This document shows, piece after piece, positions 11,773-24,767 of a stretch of DNA of 64,000 bases; the first letter of the stretch is position 1; every line of letters starts with the position of its first letter. The position numbers and the translations under genes were made by a program. The stretch spans positions 2,739,601-2,803,600 of the forward strand of contig NW_006768765.1 of the NCBI RefSeq assembly GCF_000204055.1. Direction: 5' to 3'. This stretch comes from Melampsora larici-populina 98AG31. Taxonomy: Eukaryota > Basidiomycota > Pucciniomycetes > Pucciniales > Melampsoraceae. Below the pieces are notes generated by a model that was not told where the DNA came from, made no database searches, and saw nothing but the letters and a program-made list of their open reading frames with translations.

Positions 11773-13753
11773 ATGTCCGACCAAGCTCAGCAACCTTCGG
11801 CTGGAGCCGGGAACGCTGCCGCAGGTAAGTCTTGTTCGATCGATAGTTTACAACTTCAGCATTGATATCTCGCGACTAATCTATTGCCCGATTTGCAGCC
11901 TACGGTGCTCCCGCTGGCTCTCAGGGTTATGAAGCGTACGCTCAACAGTATGCTGCTTACGCCCAACAACAGCAACAAGCTCAGGCTCAACAAGCTCAGC
12001 AACAAGCGCAAGGTCAGCCCGCGCCGTCCAATTTCCCCGTTGGCTCGTCGGCCTCCTCTACTGGTCCTCAAGGTGCTTATGGCAACAATAACGCGGTAGT
12101 ACCTACCACAGGCGCCCCGGGCGCTCAGCCGTCTAACTCGTACACCGGGCACCCCGAGGCAAAGCGTGCCCACTTATACGTTGGTAACTTGAGTCCTAGA
12201 GTGACCGAGTATATGCTTCAGGAGATCTTCTCCGTTGCCGGCTCTGTCCAAGTCAGTCATCTTCCATCCCTCTTTCTCTTGGACTGTCATTGAATCTTTC
12301 ATGCGTTATCTCTATCTTGTGCGGGCTCGCCCATTCGCACCTTTCTATCTTTCGTCTCAATTCTCCTCAACTTCATCCTTGGTTTCATAACTTTATCTTC
12401 ATCTCGCGGTGTAATTCCCACGCGTTTCAAATTCTTCTTTCATCACTGGCTCCCATCACATCAAATCGTACACTTTCGTCCTATTCTCGTCTTTGATTGA
12501 TGTCCCTAAGGGCGTGAAAATTATTCCCGATCGCAATTTTCAACATGGCGGTCTCAATTATGGTTTTGTTGAATATTATGAGATGCGATCAGCTGAAACA
12601 GCTTTGCAAACTCTAGGAGGACGTAAAATCTTTGACAATGAGATTCGTGTCAATTGGGCTTATCAAAACTCGGTACGTAACCAACTCGCATCTCATCTCC
12701 GCTCCCTTACCTAACCCCACATCTTGACCTTGCGTATTAACTTCATCCATCACGAAATCTGTGTATATCAGCAGCAGAACGCTGTTAAGGAAGATCTCTC
12801 GGGTCACTTTCACGTCTTTGTCGGGGATTTGTCGCCCGAGGTCAATGATGACGTCTTGGCGAAGGCCTTTGCAGCGTTCGGCTCTTTATCAGATGCTCGC
12901 GTGATGTGGGACATGAACAGCGGAAAGTCTCGTGGATACGGTTTCCTCGCGTTCCGCGACAAGACTGACGCTGAGCAAGCTATTGCTACGATGAACGGTG
13001 AATGGCTCGGCTCTCGTGCTATTCGGGTCAACTGGGCCAATCAGAAGAACCAGGGTATGCCTGGAGCTCCTGGGTCTGCCATGGGTGGAGGTAACATGGG
13101 CGGAATGAATGGTGGTATGAATCGCGCTGGTGGTGGTGGTGGCGGCGGCGGTTTTGGGGCCAACAGCTATGAAGCAGTTGTCCAGCAGGCTCCGGCGTAC
13201 AACTCCACCGTGTACACTGGTAACTTGGTACCATACTGTACTCAAGCCGATCTTATTCCCTTATTCCAAGGATTTGGTTACATCGTTGAGATCCGAATGC
13301 AGGTCAGTTACCAATGATTATCTTCAAAGACGTCTAGTTTCCTGAATCCCTTTCTTCACAGGCGGACCGAGGCTTTGCCTTTGTCAAGCTGGATACCCAC
13401 GAAAACGCTGCTATGGCCATTGTGAACTTGACAGGCACGCCAGTCCATGGGCGACCGCTCAAATGCTCATGGGGCAAAGACAGAGCATCGGCCGACCCGA
13501 ATTCAGCTACAAACCCTGCAATGGCCATGGCCCCAGTTGCTGGAATGTATGGAATGGTGGGCCCGTTCCTCGCTATAAGATTTAGCTATCTGACTGACAC
13601 TCTTGCTTTCAGCCCCAAATGTATGGAATGCCACAGCCCGGTTATGGCCAATATCCAGGGTATCCTCAATACGGTGCCCCTCAAGCTTACGGCCAACCTG
13701 GTTATCCAGTTGCTCAGTCGAGTGGTGCCGAAGGCGCTCAAGCCCAACCATAA
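11773..13753 (+). CDS. TIA-1/Pub1-type RNA-binding protein with three RRMs, 477 aa, six exons
   Basis: Exons are 11773-11824, 11899-12251, 12511-12672, 12772-13302, 13362-13556 and 13613-13753. All introns are GT-AG and the total is 1434 nt in frame. The N-terminus is rich in Gln, Ala and Tyr (residues 20-70). RRM1 is at about 109-185 (RNP2 LYVGNLS, RNP1 LNYGFVEY). RRM2 is at about 202-280 (VFVGDLS, SRGYGFLAF). A Gly/Met-rich linker follows, then RRM3 at about 333-405 (VYTGNL, RGFAFVKL) and a Pro/Tyr/Gln/Gly-rich tail. Order and spacing match TIA-1/TIAR, Pub1 and Nam8 proteins, which bind U-rich RNA in splicing, mRNA stability and stress granules. The Gln-rich and Gly-rich stretches resemble aggregation-prone regions of that family. 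It appears intact and is the clearest host gene here. Which family member it is orthologous to is not settled. Confidence 0.95.
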
Positions 13754-14939
13754 ATTCAATTCAAAACTTCCTCTGGTGGCTCCTAGATGATGTCCGAATT
13801 ACGAACACAAGAATTGATCTTCGCCTCGTCTTCTGAATCTTACACAGCGGACGGGCTATGACCCAAAAATAAAAGCCTCAGCTGCGAGTATTTTTTCACT
13901 TGTACGATCTCGCGGTGCTTCAGCAGCTCTATTGTAATTGCTTTCATCAATGCTCGATCTGGTATATATTTGGGAATGATGTTTGATTTCAAAAAATGCA
14001 AAGACGATGCTCACGCAGGCCTAGTATATAGCTACCTGTATCCTTTCCTGCAAATCCTATCCACTTTCGCGCAGGATTCCATCACAAGAGTTGATCAGTT
14101 CGGTGCAAACGTACCATTTGTCCGAGTCTCTAGTTTGGAATGAACATGCGAGCCAAGAGTCAAGTGACTGGGATGTATATCATCCATGGCGGTTTGAGTA
14201 TGACCCAATTTTCACGAAGAACTCTTTTCACGCCGAAAAACGGCATCATGAGCTCTTATTTGGTACGCAGTCCAAGCGGAGCGCAGAAGGTATCAATCGA
14301 AAGCAGATATATTGCTCTTTAAATACGTCTGTTACGTACCTTTCAGAAATAGTCATAATGGATTGACCATTGGAAGGTACAGGTGAGCCGCACCCAAACA
14401 GCATTGCTTATACTTAAATGGACTTGGTAAGAAGCACGTGGGTCAAAGCGTTGACGCCGACAATGAGCTCAATATGACATCCACAGACTGCTTGCCATCG
14501 TTGCCCAAGTAGAGCTTTCGACTGAGTCCAGTTTCAGGATGAGGAAATACATCATTATGAATATCTATCCTCTTCACTTCTATGACCAAAACAACAGACT
14601 TTCATAAGGGGAAGCTTCGAGGCTACCGAGAATCTTGATATTTGCCAAATTGACACTATTCTCACGGTGCTCTAACTTCGCATATCGCGCTCTATCGCGC
14701 TGCTAAACATGCAATCGAGTGCTTGCCTCCAACCTTGTGTCCATAAACACGTCCGCGAGGAAGATTAAATTGCTCTTGGTTTTGAAACCAAACCTCTGAT
14801 GCGCCGCACCTGCACCAGCGGGTACGAGGCCAACCTTTTGCCAAAATCTGGCGTATTGGTGCAACAACTCCCGGAAACCTTTCGAGGTTCGAGTTTCCAA
14901 AGGTAACAACAGTACACAACCCGATCATACGAACAAAGG
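13754..14939. other. 3' UTR and intergenic region
   Basis: An AATAAA at 13868-13873 lies about 115 nt after the stop and may be the polyadenylation signal of the RRM gene. No convincing gene is seen from 14,000 to 14,939. Short frames on both strands lack motifs. Confidence 0.5.
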
Positions 14940-15826
14940 ATGTCAGAACTAGATGCCATTAGTGAAGCGAGTGGAAGGTATTGCTCTCACATGGTATGCC
15001 ACCCTTCCGGATTTCTAACGACAAGAAGTCGGGGCTGAACCCACATCGCCTCCCTCGATCGAACCTCTTAGAATCATGACCATTCCGATGCAGTTCTATA
15101 TTGTGAGTCGACAACAGTAGTCAGTTGCTCCACTTCAAACGACGGTTTCCTATCCTGACCTCAGAAATAGATGTACAGGTATTTGGAGGACAGCCAAGTG
15201 CATGTCACGCCACAATGCTTGCGATTGACGCGCAAGAAATGGATTTCATCTTTGATACGTTATATAAAAAGGGATTACGTCTCCGAATTCCCCTCAAACC
15301 AGCATTGAAAAGCCCTGCGGATGTCCGCCCACGCTTGATTGGGATGATGAACGAAGCTCTCGATAAATTGGAATTAGTTGCGTTGAACTTTCATTTCTGT
15401 TTACCTATGGTGACATGTTGTCAAATCTGATGCCTGCTTTCTAATCTGTCAACGTAGTCCAGGGTCCCAGTTGATCATTTTCGGGCTCCTTCAATGAGCG
15501 TGATTCTCATAAGTCTACTGGTGGGATTGATTTATTACGTCCACTTCAACTCGATGGAAAGCCTTCCAATCGCATTAGTTTTCATGAAAACAGGGATGCT
15601 CGAGAAAATAGTACGCGTATCGGCACTCTACGTCGTTCCAGTCTGCCATGTGACCGAGGCGATATTCATGCTCCGCCCCAAGCTGCGAAGATACAGAGTC
15701 GGATTGAAGAATTGTTCATATTGGTATGCAAGCTGCTGCTTGGCAGGTTATTTTGCAATATCTCAGTTCGATCAGCTAGTGAAAGAGAAGCTCCAAAGCA
15801 AGACTGAAAAACCTCATCATGAATAG
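14940..15826 (+). CDS. DUF2470 domain protein with C-terminal membrane helices, 219 aa, four exons
   Basis: Exons are 14940-14993, 15072-15102, 15171-15376 and 15458-15826, with GT-AG introns and 660 nt in frame. Residues about 5-95 match the DUF2470 pattern: SEASGRYCSHM then NHDHSDAVLYY at the start, MLAIDAQEMDF in the middle, and a conserved PADVRPRLIGM helix. This domain is also the C-terminal part of HugZ-type haem-binding proteins; fungal versions are uncharacterised. The C-terminal half has hydrophobic segments at about 110-128 (MSVILISLLVGLIYYVHF), 147-166 and 182-196, so it is probably anchored in an internal membrane. The second exon is only 31 nt. I chose the acceptor at 15,170 because the alternative at 15,124 breaks the frame. 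The gene looks intact. Confidence 0.85.
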
Positions 15827-17735
15827 GGCTCGCTTTCGGTTTCAAAGGCAGGCTGATCTCGCACAGAATCCCCATGCAACAGGTCCATCAACCACATGCT
15901 GCCTGAATAGGCCTGAATGAAACATGGTTCGCCAGGCTGGACCACAAAAAATGAAAACATAGGGCATGTGATTCTTTTGTTGAACCAATATGTAAAGATT
16001 ACGTCTACCTTTTGTGTACACGTCTGAATTGAATCCCACAAGGCTCGAAGCTCTTGTGGAAACTCCAGTGAAGTCTTGGACCCAGATCTCATCCAAGGCT
16101 TTCGATCCAAGGTGCAAGCCTTGGAAGTGCAGACATACTGCAAAGCCACTGCACCGTAAACTTGATTTCCTTTGAAGTGAGTAGGATTATAACAATGGGA
16201 TGTGGTGGAGCGCATGCAGTAAGTAACTTGCAAAAATACGGGGTCAAATCTTCCTACGATTTTAATGCGGGATGTATCAAAGCTTCAAGGATCTGGAGTA
16301 TGTACTTTGGACTTCAACTACTCAGCATCATGACAACTGAGATGGTATGGAGTTATTGATAACAAATGTGTCAGAGAAGGTTTTGGAAGGTTGAAATTGG
16401 TATAATCACCTGATCAAATGACCAGCATCTACACATGCAGAAAACATATATTCTACATATATAACTTTAGACTTGTATAAGAATGAATGAGAAGGATGTA
16501 AAATATGTTTGGTTTAATCCTACAAGAGATCATCTATCAATGGAAGTGATTGATGGATTATTATTGTCTTCTATCTTGGGGAAATTGGAGCACAAGCCCT
16601 GGAATAGGTGAGAGTTGTGACTCTGAGAAAATGGTATTTTCCTGTTAAGGAGCACTGAAACTGCCACTTCACGTCCTTGTTCCTTTATAAGGCAAAACTA
16701 GGGATTGGACGCCCAGCCGCCGCACTACTGTTATCTTAATACTGGTCTTGACTCACTACAACTTGTGACTGTGCAATCAGGCAATGCAAATAGCTTATCA
16801 ATTGTCATGTGATAAGAGAGAATCACATCATTATTCATAGTGATCTTTTTTACATTATCCGCGCCTGTGCCTAATGTTACACATTAACATCCATTTTGCA
16901 TTGTCCAAGGCAGTGCATCATATGATACACAAATCAATGTGTACCTCGGAATTGTGTTGGTCTGCAGCTCAAATACAAGAATTGTCTTGAGGAGATGTCT
17001 GATTGCAAATGATCAAAACCTGAAGATGAGAAGACCTGTGCTTTTACATCTTCTTTGCTGAGGCAACCCAAGTGGCTGGTGATCTGGATGCACTCCCGCG
17101 TCCATTGGTAGCAGTTTTTGTCATGATACCAGTACCATCTATATCTCCTGGATGGGCACACTTTCCTTTTCCCTCTTGGTTGTCAGCGTTGTCTGCCATT
17201 AGACCTACAAACCCATTGACCAGCTGTAGACATGAGTGTCAGTTCCCAACACACTTGTCCAATTGGTTGACAATTTTGGGTACATACCTTCTATTTATTT
17301 GAGATTTGCCCCCATTTCAGTGCTGTCCACGGCAACTGTCCTAATTTTGGGAGTGAGGCAACATCAATCCTAGTAACTTAGCTAACTGAAGGCTTGGGTA
17401 AAGATTGCTCATGATATGTAGGCTTGTTTATAGATTTGAAACTCTTAAATCATCTCTTCTCTTATTCCCTTGATATCTGGTCACCTTTATGATAATATAT
17501 GGTGTTGAACTTCAAAATGCAAACCAAAAAAGTTGATTTGATATTATGCAACTTGTTGTGTACCATAAACAGACCTAAAACTCCATGCTCAGATATTTGA
17601 GTGACAATCAATTTTTTTCATTTGGGGTTCATCAAAACTGTACAGTCTATATATATTTCTCTTTTGGCATCACATAGTTTTGATTCAGCACATTTTGATT
17701 TTGATGTGAATTTGAATTTTGATGGATATTTGGAG
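15827..17735. other. Intergenic DNA without a supported gene
   Basis: The region is AT-rich. A minus frame at 15817-16233 (138 codons) has no recognisable motif and overlaps the 3' end of the DUF2470 gene. One coding-like remnant at 17,044-17,223 is listed separately. Nothing else is supported. Confidence 0.4.
17044..17223 (-). pseudogene. Short coding-like remnant, unrecognised
   Basis: A minus-strand run of 59 codons ending in TAA at 17044-17046 contains LVNGFVGLMADNADNQEGKG and later ATWVASAKKM. The composition (Asn, Gly, Lys, Thr rich) looks coding and may be the tail of a repeat-encoded protein. No start, domain or partner exon was found. Confidence 0.25.
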
Positions 17736-17800
17736 CAACTCTGGCTCGCAGCGCTACGTAGCGCTGAAAGCCTTGATATCGGATGCGCAGCGGAGAATAA
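17736..17800. repeat. Left TIR and subterminal repeats of the hAT element
   Basis: The terminus is followed by GCGC and TACGTAGCGCT palindromic blocks. Comparable G/C-rich blocks occur at 22,240-22,356 inside the other end. Confidence 0.75.
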
Positions 17801-18071
17801 CACCGCCAAAGCTCGGTAACTTTAGCGTAAGCGGAGGAAAAAATATCGGGCGAAAAAGTAGCCAAAAGCGTACTTATTTTGCGCAGAGCTTCGCAGCGTT
17901 TCAGGCAAAAAAAAAGCGCAAATTTGATTTCAAAGTAAAAGTTAAAAAAAAGCTCAAAGAGTGATAAAAGGAGTATAACGAGTGTCAAGAAAATATAACA
18001 AACTTGATGTAATGAGTGTAGTGAAGAAAGAAGTTGAGAGAATAAAGAGAAGTAAAATAAAACATAAGAAA

Positions 18072-21000
18072 TTAAAATTGGGATTGTCTGGTTTTTTTTT
18101 GGATAGCTTTCTTGGCGTAATCAATTATCTTGCCAATTTCAGCAAAGTCACCAGTTAAAGGGATACCTTCTAGCATCCACAGCTGACCATTGACTAGCAT
18201 CTCGATCATTCGAGGATCCAAACCACCTCGGTCATCTGTACAAACTCGCCCGGCCACTGAGAATGATCGCTCTGGGGCAGAGGAAGCCGCGGGAGTCGCC
18301 AGGTAGTTCCGCGCCAATGTGGATAACACTGGGTATTTACCTGCGTTGGCCTGTAAAGTAATGGTGATCAGTAGGGCGCAACAACAAAAGCGAAATACAG
18401 AATTTGAAAGACTCACCTTCCACCAGTCCAAAGCATACTGTGGATTGTTGACATCAGGAGAAACCATTGGATCGATACCTTGAAGGTATCGGTCCAACTC
18501 GTTAAGATTGCTTGATGAGGTCACCTTATCGTAAAAATGGAGAAAGTTGGGTCCAGAAGTATCAACCTGGGAACTAGGAGGAGAGGTAGTCACAGGAGCT
18601 GGCTGATTTCGAATCTCAGCCGCCTCGCGCTCCGAAGTAAAAGCCGATTCCAGAAGTGATTCGGCGCGATCATGAATACGAGAGCCCTCTCCAAAGGCAT
18701 GAGAGAAGAATCGAACACGAAGGCCAGGATGGAATACGGCGGCGAGAATAAGGGTATCACACTCGAGAGCTTCATCTAAGTACATTTTAATCTTTCCGAT
18801 CATCACATCCACCATTGGTTGAAGGGGATCATTTTCGTGCATCTTGTCCCACCGATCCTCCATTGACGACTTGAGCTGGACGTATTTGACGAGTAGCATG
18901 CATCCTGTAGGGTGATCACCTTCCATCTCTCGCGTCAAGATCTTGTAAGGCTACAGATGTTAGGGGTGAAAGGGAAGCAAAGAATGATTAGAACTGAAAT
19001 AGAACCTCAAAAAACTATTGACAAACTACTTACCGTGAGGATATCGAGCATATCTCTCATTGCTTGCCAATCAGCCACCGAGAAAATGACTTCCTCGAAG
19101 TATCCATGCTTCTTGCCATCTTTTCGTGGACGACTTTTCTTCTTTGAATGGACTATAGCCAAATCTTCTTTCATAACCGTATCAATCAACTGAAAGAGAC
19201 ATGCAATGTTAGCTTTTAAATCAAATATCAATAGACATATTGAAGACTTGCTTCGCGCGCTTCCCACATTCGCTCCCATCTTTTGGCACGGATACCCCAA
19301 CGGATGCCATGACCAGATAAAAGAGCCTTCAGCTGAGGTAATTCGTCCAGTTTTCGTTGGCGATTGGCTCTGGCACGGCGCCGATTAAAGTCTGCACGGT
19401 GTCCGCTTGATCGTGTGAGTTTCTTGTTTACATTATCCATCTAAGAATTCACACAGCAATAAAATCAACAAAGAATAAAGAATAAAGAATAAATTATATA
19501 AACAAAAAAAAACACTAACATCTTTGCATAGCGCTTTCATGTAAGTATCACCAAGCAAGTAAGCTGTCTTGCGTCGTCGATAAATCTCGGGTTCATCTTC
19601 TTGCTCCAAATCATCTTCTTGTTGATCGGATTCGGAGTTAGAATCAGAGTCGCTGCTGTGATTACTGTCAATTTCATCATCATGGTGAGTATCAGAATCG
19701 TCTTCTTCTAAATCAATTTCTTTGTCTTCATTAGAATCTTCCTGTTGATCTTCTGACGACTCGTGATCTTCATCGATCACAGCCAATACTTCAACCTGTG
19801 GAAATCTACCCAAAGCGCTATGTCGAATGCGCCTGGGTTTCATTCCAAGAGCGTCAATTCCAGCTTTCACGATGAGACCCATCTTGTGACAAAAACAACG
19901 GATCGACATCGTTTTCGGTTTCCAACCGAAGTGATGACCTGACTTCAAGCCCTCCTCGTAGAGCTGGCGTTGCATCTCGCGGGCTAAGGTAAGATTATTG
20001 CTACCTGAATCAGAAACACCTGCAAGCATGTGATATCAGAAAGCATGTTAGTTCTTTTGAATCAACGACAAAAGAAAGGGAAAAAGCTAAAAAGTGAAAA
20101 AGTAAAGAAGGAAAAAAGCTTATCTTTTTGTACAAATCGTTCTTTTTCAGGATGGTCACCAAAGGCTCAGCAAGCAAGTGCCCCTTGTGATGCCAGGCGA
20201 CAAGCTTCAAGCTCAAATGGCGAACAACGTAAGTCCAATCCTTCTTGATGTAAGACACCGAAGCCCCGATGAATCCGTGAAGGTTGCCTTTTACGGTCCA
20301 TACATCTTGTACTAAGCAAAACTTGCTATCCAAATTCTAAGAATAGGTAGAGAAATGGAATAGAATGGAAAAGGGAAAAAAATTAATGAAATCAAAGAAA
20401 TGAAATGAAATAAAGAAATCGAATAATAGAAATGAAGAAAGAGCACATCACTTACCTTAAGCTCTTGGTCAATGACCAAGTCGCGAAGTGAAAGATACAA
20501 TCTTTTTGCTTCGTCAGCGGACCACTTACGGCCAAACAAACGCGCGTCCGGTTTAAGCCAATACATGATGGACTTAAGCATCGGATCCTCAATGCGTTTG
20601 AAAGGCAGACCTTGAGCTACTTGCCATACTACCATGGCTTGATTGAGAGTTCAGTTTGAAAATTTAGGTGCGGCGGTGACAAACAAAGCAAGTTGTGACT
20701 GGTTCTGTTGCTGAACTTGTTGAACTCGTAGTTCAGATTCGGTTGGCGGAAGTTTCGCACCGGCCGCGATGGCTTGATTACGACGCGGACACCCAGCTCC
20801 TGACTTGCCAGCCTGGCGGTGACCGTCTCGATGCGTCTTGAGGTTGGAGCGCGAGCTCCCACTGATTCGAACTATCTTTCGGCACCAGAGACATGGGTAC
20901 GATAAACCCGGTTGATCTGGTGGCTGGAGGCAAACAATATCTTAGATATCATGTGATCAAAAAAATACTAAGATAGTTAATATGAGAGACTTACATCTTG

Positions 21001-21706
21001 CTCTCCGTGGGTAGGTCTTCCAAAGTAGAGATATGGACTATCATAGACTTCAGCAGCTTGGTTACGTTTTCTCTTTCGGATGCGCATGTTGTCGTCGTCT
21101 GAGTCCTGTGCTAAGTCTACCGGAATCGGAGCCAAAGGTGCCTAAGTGATAACACTAGTTAGTCAAATACAAACCCAATATATACTATTGCCACTAATTG
21201 ATTACTTACAACATCACTTTGCTGACCTCCTGAAGCAACCTGATTGGTTGCTTCTATATCGCCAATTCCATCCGATACAGAGGAAGAGCGGTCTCTATTG
21301 AAGAACCCTGCACCTGGAGCCTGCGAATAAAACAATCAAAAATAACAACAACGTTAGAAAAAAAGATATAACAGACAATGTAAGATGAAATTATGCTTAC
21401 TGTAGATGATACAAGTGATACACGCGACGTAGTGTTCGATCGGCCACGGAATGGTTGACGAATCGATTGATCGCCAGGTAACGATGCAGAACGCTCTCGT
21501 CGTCGGTGGACGTGAGCATCTCTCACGTCCCTGGCAGGATGAGGGTCAAATAGACCACGTCGAGAATCAGATGAAGGCGTGATCATGCCGGGTATTCGTC
21601 TAGCAGGGGTAACTATACGTGATGAGCGTCGAGGGGCAGGCGGCTCATGGTCAGTCTCATAACCGTTGGACACAAATTGATCAAGGGTAGGTTGGGTTTT
21701 AGACAT
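18072..21706 (-). pseudogene. hAT transposase with BED zinc finger, multi-exon, one in-frame TGA
   Basis: The proposed start is MSKTQPTLDQFVSNGYETDH at 21,706, followed by a Ser/Arg/Pro-rich leader in several exons. A BED-type finger lies at about 20,925-20,830 (CLWC, then H-x4-H in KTHRDGH). The catalytic region follows in order: QDVWT (about 20,310), VSDSGSNN (about 20,020), an acidic Asp/Glu-rich insert (19,560-19,780), WGIRAKRWERMWEAR (about 19,290) and the C-terminal dimerisation block TPAASSAPERSFSVAGR (about 18,270). The gene ends at 18,072. In-frame TGA at 20651-20653 lies between the BED exon and the catalytic part in a continuous frame (FSN, stop, TLNQAM); C-to-T of CGA would explain it. 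Exon ends are only partly resolved. A small frame at 21,975-21,840 upstream may be an extra exon. Confidence 0.85.
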
Positions 21707-22947
21707 GGTTGAATTTGAGCGATGATTCGTTGAGCGATGATTCGGTAGATTCAGTAGAGTGATTTGGTAGAGGTATATAGAAGGTAGGAGTTATGGAAAG
21801 AAACAATAATTGTCAATAACTTCGTTGGGGAAATGGAGAGAAGAGGGAGGGATGTACTGACCTTAATACCCAAGAACAAGCGCTCGGACCAGGCTTCAAG
21901 AGCCTGGATCTGATAGTTGGCGTTGTCGATTTGTTTCGATATCTGATAGTCGGCGTTGTTGATTTCGAAGATCATGGCGAGAGTTAAAGACGGAGCGGGA
22001 AGTGAACCGGATAAGTGAATTGGTGGTTTTGGAATCCAAAACCACCAGGATAGATGATTGATGGCTTGATCTTGACGATATGATTGTTAATTGGTGTGAG
22101 AATTGGTGGCTTGAGGAAATCGAAGTGAGGAAGAGGGAGGTGGACATCTACTGTACAGATTTGTACAGTAGCGTAGCATTGGGTGGAGGGTAAAATATCT
22201 GTATAGCAAAATGCGTAACCCCAAAATCATTAGGGCCCAAATGATAGCGCGGGGCGAAGCGCCCCGGATCCGTGGGCCCCGGGTAGCGAAGCCGTGGCGC
22301 CGAGCGCTGCGCCACGCAGCGCTCCGCGCTCCTGCCTGCGCTGCAAGCCAGAGTTGTTTGGAGCCATTTTTTGATTTGAATATCTGATGAATTGGGATTT
22401 TGGTTTTTCAACAAAGGTTCTGTTGAATTGTGTTTGCACTGTATCAAAGTCACAAAGTCAGGAATAAATTTCAAAAGCTTACATTCCACAGTCACATCTA
22501 AACATTCTGGCTGCATGTTGTGATGTTGGATGTTGTGCTACTTCTGAATTTGGACCAGATTTTGACTCAGGTGGTGATACCATACTATTTAGCATGCAAC
22601 AACACCTTGCCTCCTCTAATGCAATCTAATATCTATAGTTTTGTTGAGAGAATGATTAATATGGTCTAGTAAATTTTGCTCATGAAACAATATGAACTTG
22701 TTTTCCAATTGATAAGATTCTTTTGGCTGTCTGAAATTTTTTGATGTTAATGTTAGATGAACACTATAAATTTGAGTTATAAAACCAATTTACATATTGA
22801 TAGCCTTCTTCAATTTCTGCGGAGTAAAGAATCTCAATCCATGAAGTATGCTTTGAAGGTCATTTGTGTGGTTCAGAAAAACTGTCTTTGATGGAAGATA
22901 CTTTAAAAGCAAGACAGACATGAAGCCTACATATGTATGAACATAGG

Positions 22948-23037
22948 TTTGAATACCAGGATGAGTAGTTGGTTGAGTTTAAGTACCAGGATAAGTAGAC
23001 GGTCAAATTTGAGTACCAGGATAAGTAGACAGTTGAA
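22948..23037. repeat. Tandem repeat, three 30-bp units
   Basis: Three units of the form TTTGAGTACCAGGATAAGTA plus ten more bases occur at 22948, 22978 and 23008. They differ at a few positions. Confidence 0.85.
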
Positions 23038-24756
23038 TTGAATCATGTGGTAATTGTCTGTAGTAGAAGAGATCCAAATCCAAGAAGGTTTAAACAGCAA
23101 GAATGCAACATCTGAACTCACGAAGCGATTTGATAGTAGTTGATCATCTCATTATGACCCAATGAAAGTAGAGAGGTCAAGAATGGGAACGTTGGTAACA
23201 GCAAGATCTCTGTTGACTTTACTTGGAAGCAAACTGTTGAGTTTGAGTGTGGAATCGGGAGATTTAGCACTGAGAAGGAGGGCAAGGGGCTCAGTTGGGG
23301 ACAGAAGAAAGAATCTGGCCCAGCTATGAGGATAGGGGAGGGCACTGCCAAAGCCTAGGAGTGCCACGGATTTGTTACTCCACCGTAGCACAACAGGTTC
23401 TATGTGTTACATATATCAGGACTACCACGGATTTGATACATGACTTCACTGTAGCCCAACATGGATCATTAGTTATTGGTAGATTACTCAATACTGAGAA
23501 ACCCTTGAGTTATGACTTCCAAGCAAAGACACATCAAAGGTGCCAATCTGGTGTAATTGCAAGGGCTAAAATTTGGCTTGGAGGCATCCCTTGGGTGTCT
23601 TGTTCCTTGGGGGCACTATTCAAGGACTCCTCAGATATTTGCCTCCAAAGCAAGTATGCCAGCACCATCTCACTGACATATTCATGGCTGTGTATATGTA
23701 TTGCCAAGTTTGTTTCATTTATACCCTCACTTTCATTACCATCAGACCACCATGAACAGGTTTGATAGCTTTGAGGTCAAGTTTCAGGCTGTAAATATTC
23801 ATTATCAATTTATTGTGGTTGCATGGCATGAAATGATCTAATCTAATGCAAATTGGATTGTGGTTTAAGCTCTTGATCCTTTATAGCAATGTACAATCAA
23901 AACATGGATATATGAGAGCCACAAAACATTTAACCCCAACAGACTCTCCCATCTCCCATCCTAATTTATTGCTTTTTTGTACCTTTTGATACAAATCTCC
24001 AGAGAGATGATTGTAACCTCACTTATTGAAATTTGAGGGTATAGTTTTTTGGGAGTGGCTCAGAAAATCTGAACTCTGAAATCCATGCCATCCAGAATTG
24101 GCAAAACTCACTGAATATGTAAAACTTCAAGTGAAGAAATTATCATCAGTTCCTGTCACAATTTTCAGCAAAATATTCTGAAACACAGTCAGAGATGATG
24201 TGAAGATTGTTGCATTGTTTGACTCAGATTACCACAAAATTTTGTTTGTTGTAGTCAAGAACTAATGCAGAGAAAGTCCTGTGGATTGTAAGGCTTGTCT
24301 CTTAAAAAATTGATATTTTGGCCAGAAAAAACACTATCAGGGTAAGTGCTGAAAACTTTATGAAGTAATTTCCATTGAACAAGCATCTTATTGAACCTTG
24401 AGGTACTCTGGCCTAATGCAAACTGAGCTAGGTCAAAATTTGGGTCTAGATGCAGTGCAGTATGAGAGAAAACCATCTCATGATATTTTGATGTCACTGA
24501 TCAGTGAACAGATGAGATTTCTGAGGGGAAGCAAGAGAGGCACGTCCTGAATATAATAAATATAGAACAGAGGATTTGAGTATTCCATTGATCAAATATG
24601 ATGAAGGAAAATGAGGATACTATTGATGTATTATCATTCACCAATCTAAGCCATGTAGCTACACATATGTGAATTCATCACTCTTACTGGTCCTATCTGA
24701 GTTCAGTACTCTCTGTGCACATGAATACAGTTAGATATCCACCACATCTATCTGGG

Positions 24757-24767
24757 TAGCATAGTGG
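24757..24767 (+). promoter_or_regulatory. Possible RNA polymerase III A-box of a decayed tRNA-derived SINE
   Basis: TAGCATAGTGG matches the A-box consensus TRGCNNAGTGG exactly. About 45 bp downstream GGGTTGGCCC could be a decayed B-box, but it lacks the expected TCRA core. No poly-A or poly-T end was found. Confidence 0.2.

Larger units (their letters stand above)
17736..22356 (-). mobile_element. hAT-superfamily DNA transposon, about 4.6 kb
   Basis: The termini form a TIR: CAACTCTGGCTCGCAGCGC at 17,736 and, on the minus strand from 22,356, CAACTCTGGCTTGCAGCGC. Flanking TTTGGAG is present on both sides (17,729-17,735 and 22,357-22,363); with an adjacent base this fits the 8-bp target duplication of hAT elements. 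Subterminal DNA at both ends has repeated GCGC/AGCGCT blocks. The interior encodes a BED finger and a hAT transposase on the minus strand. Confidence 0.88.

Noticed and set aside
15817..16233. 138-codon minus frame after the DUF2470 gene
   Set aside because: It overlaps the end of a well-supported gene on the other strand and has no motif. Kept only as a remark.
23295..23765. 156-codon plus frame in the gene-poor region
   Set aside because: No domain, unusual composition and no supporting exon structure. It probably arises by chance.
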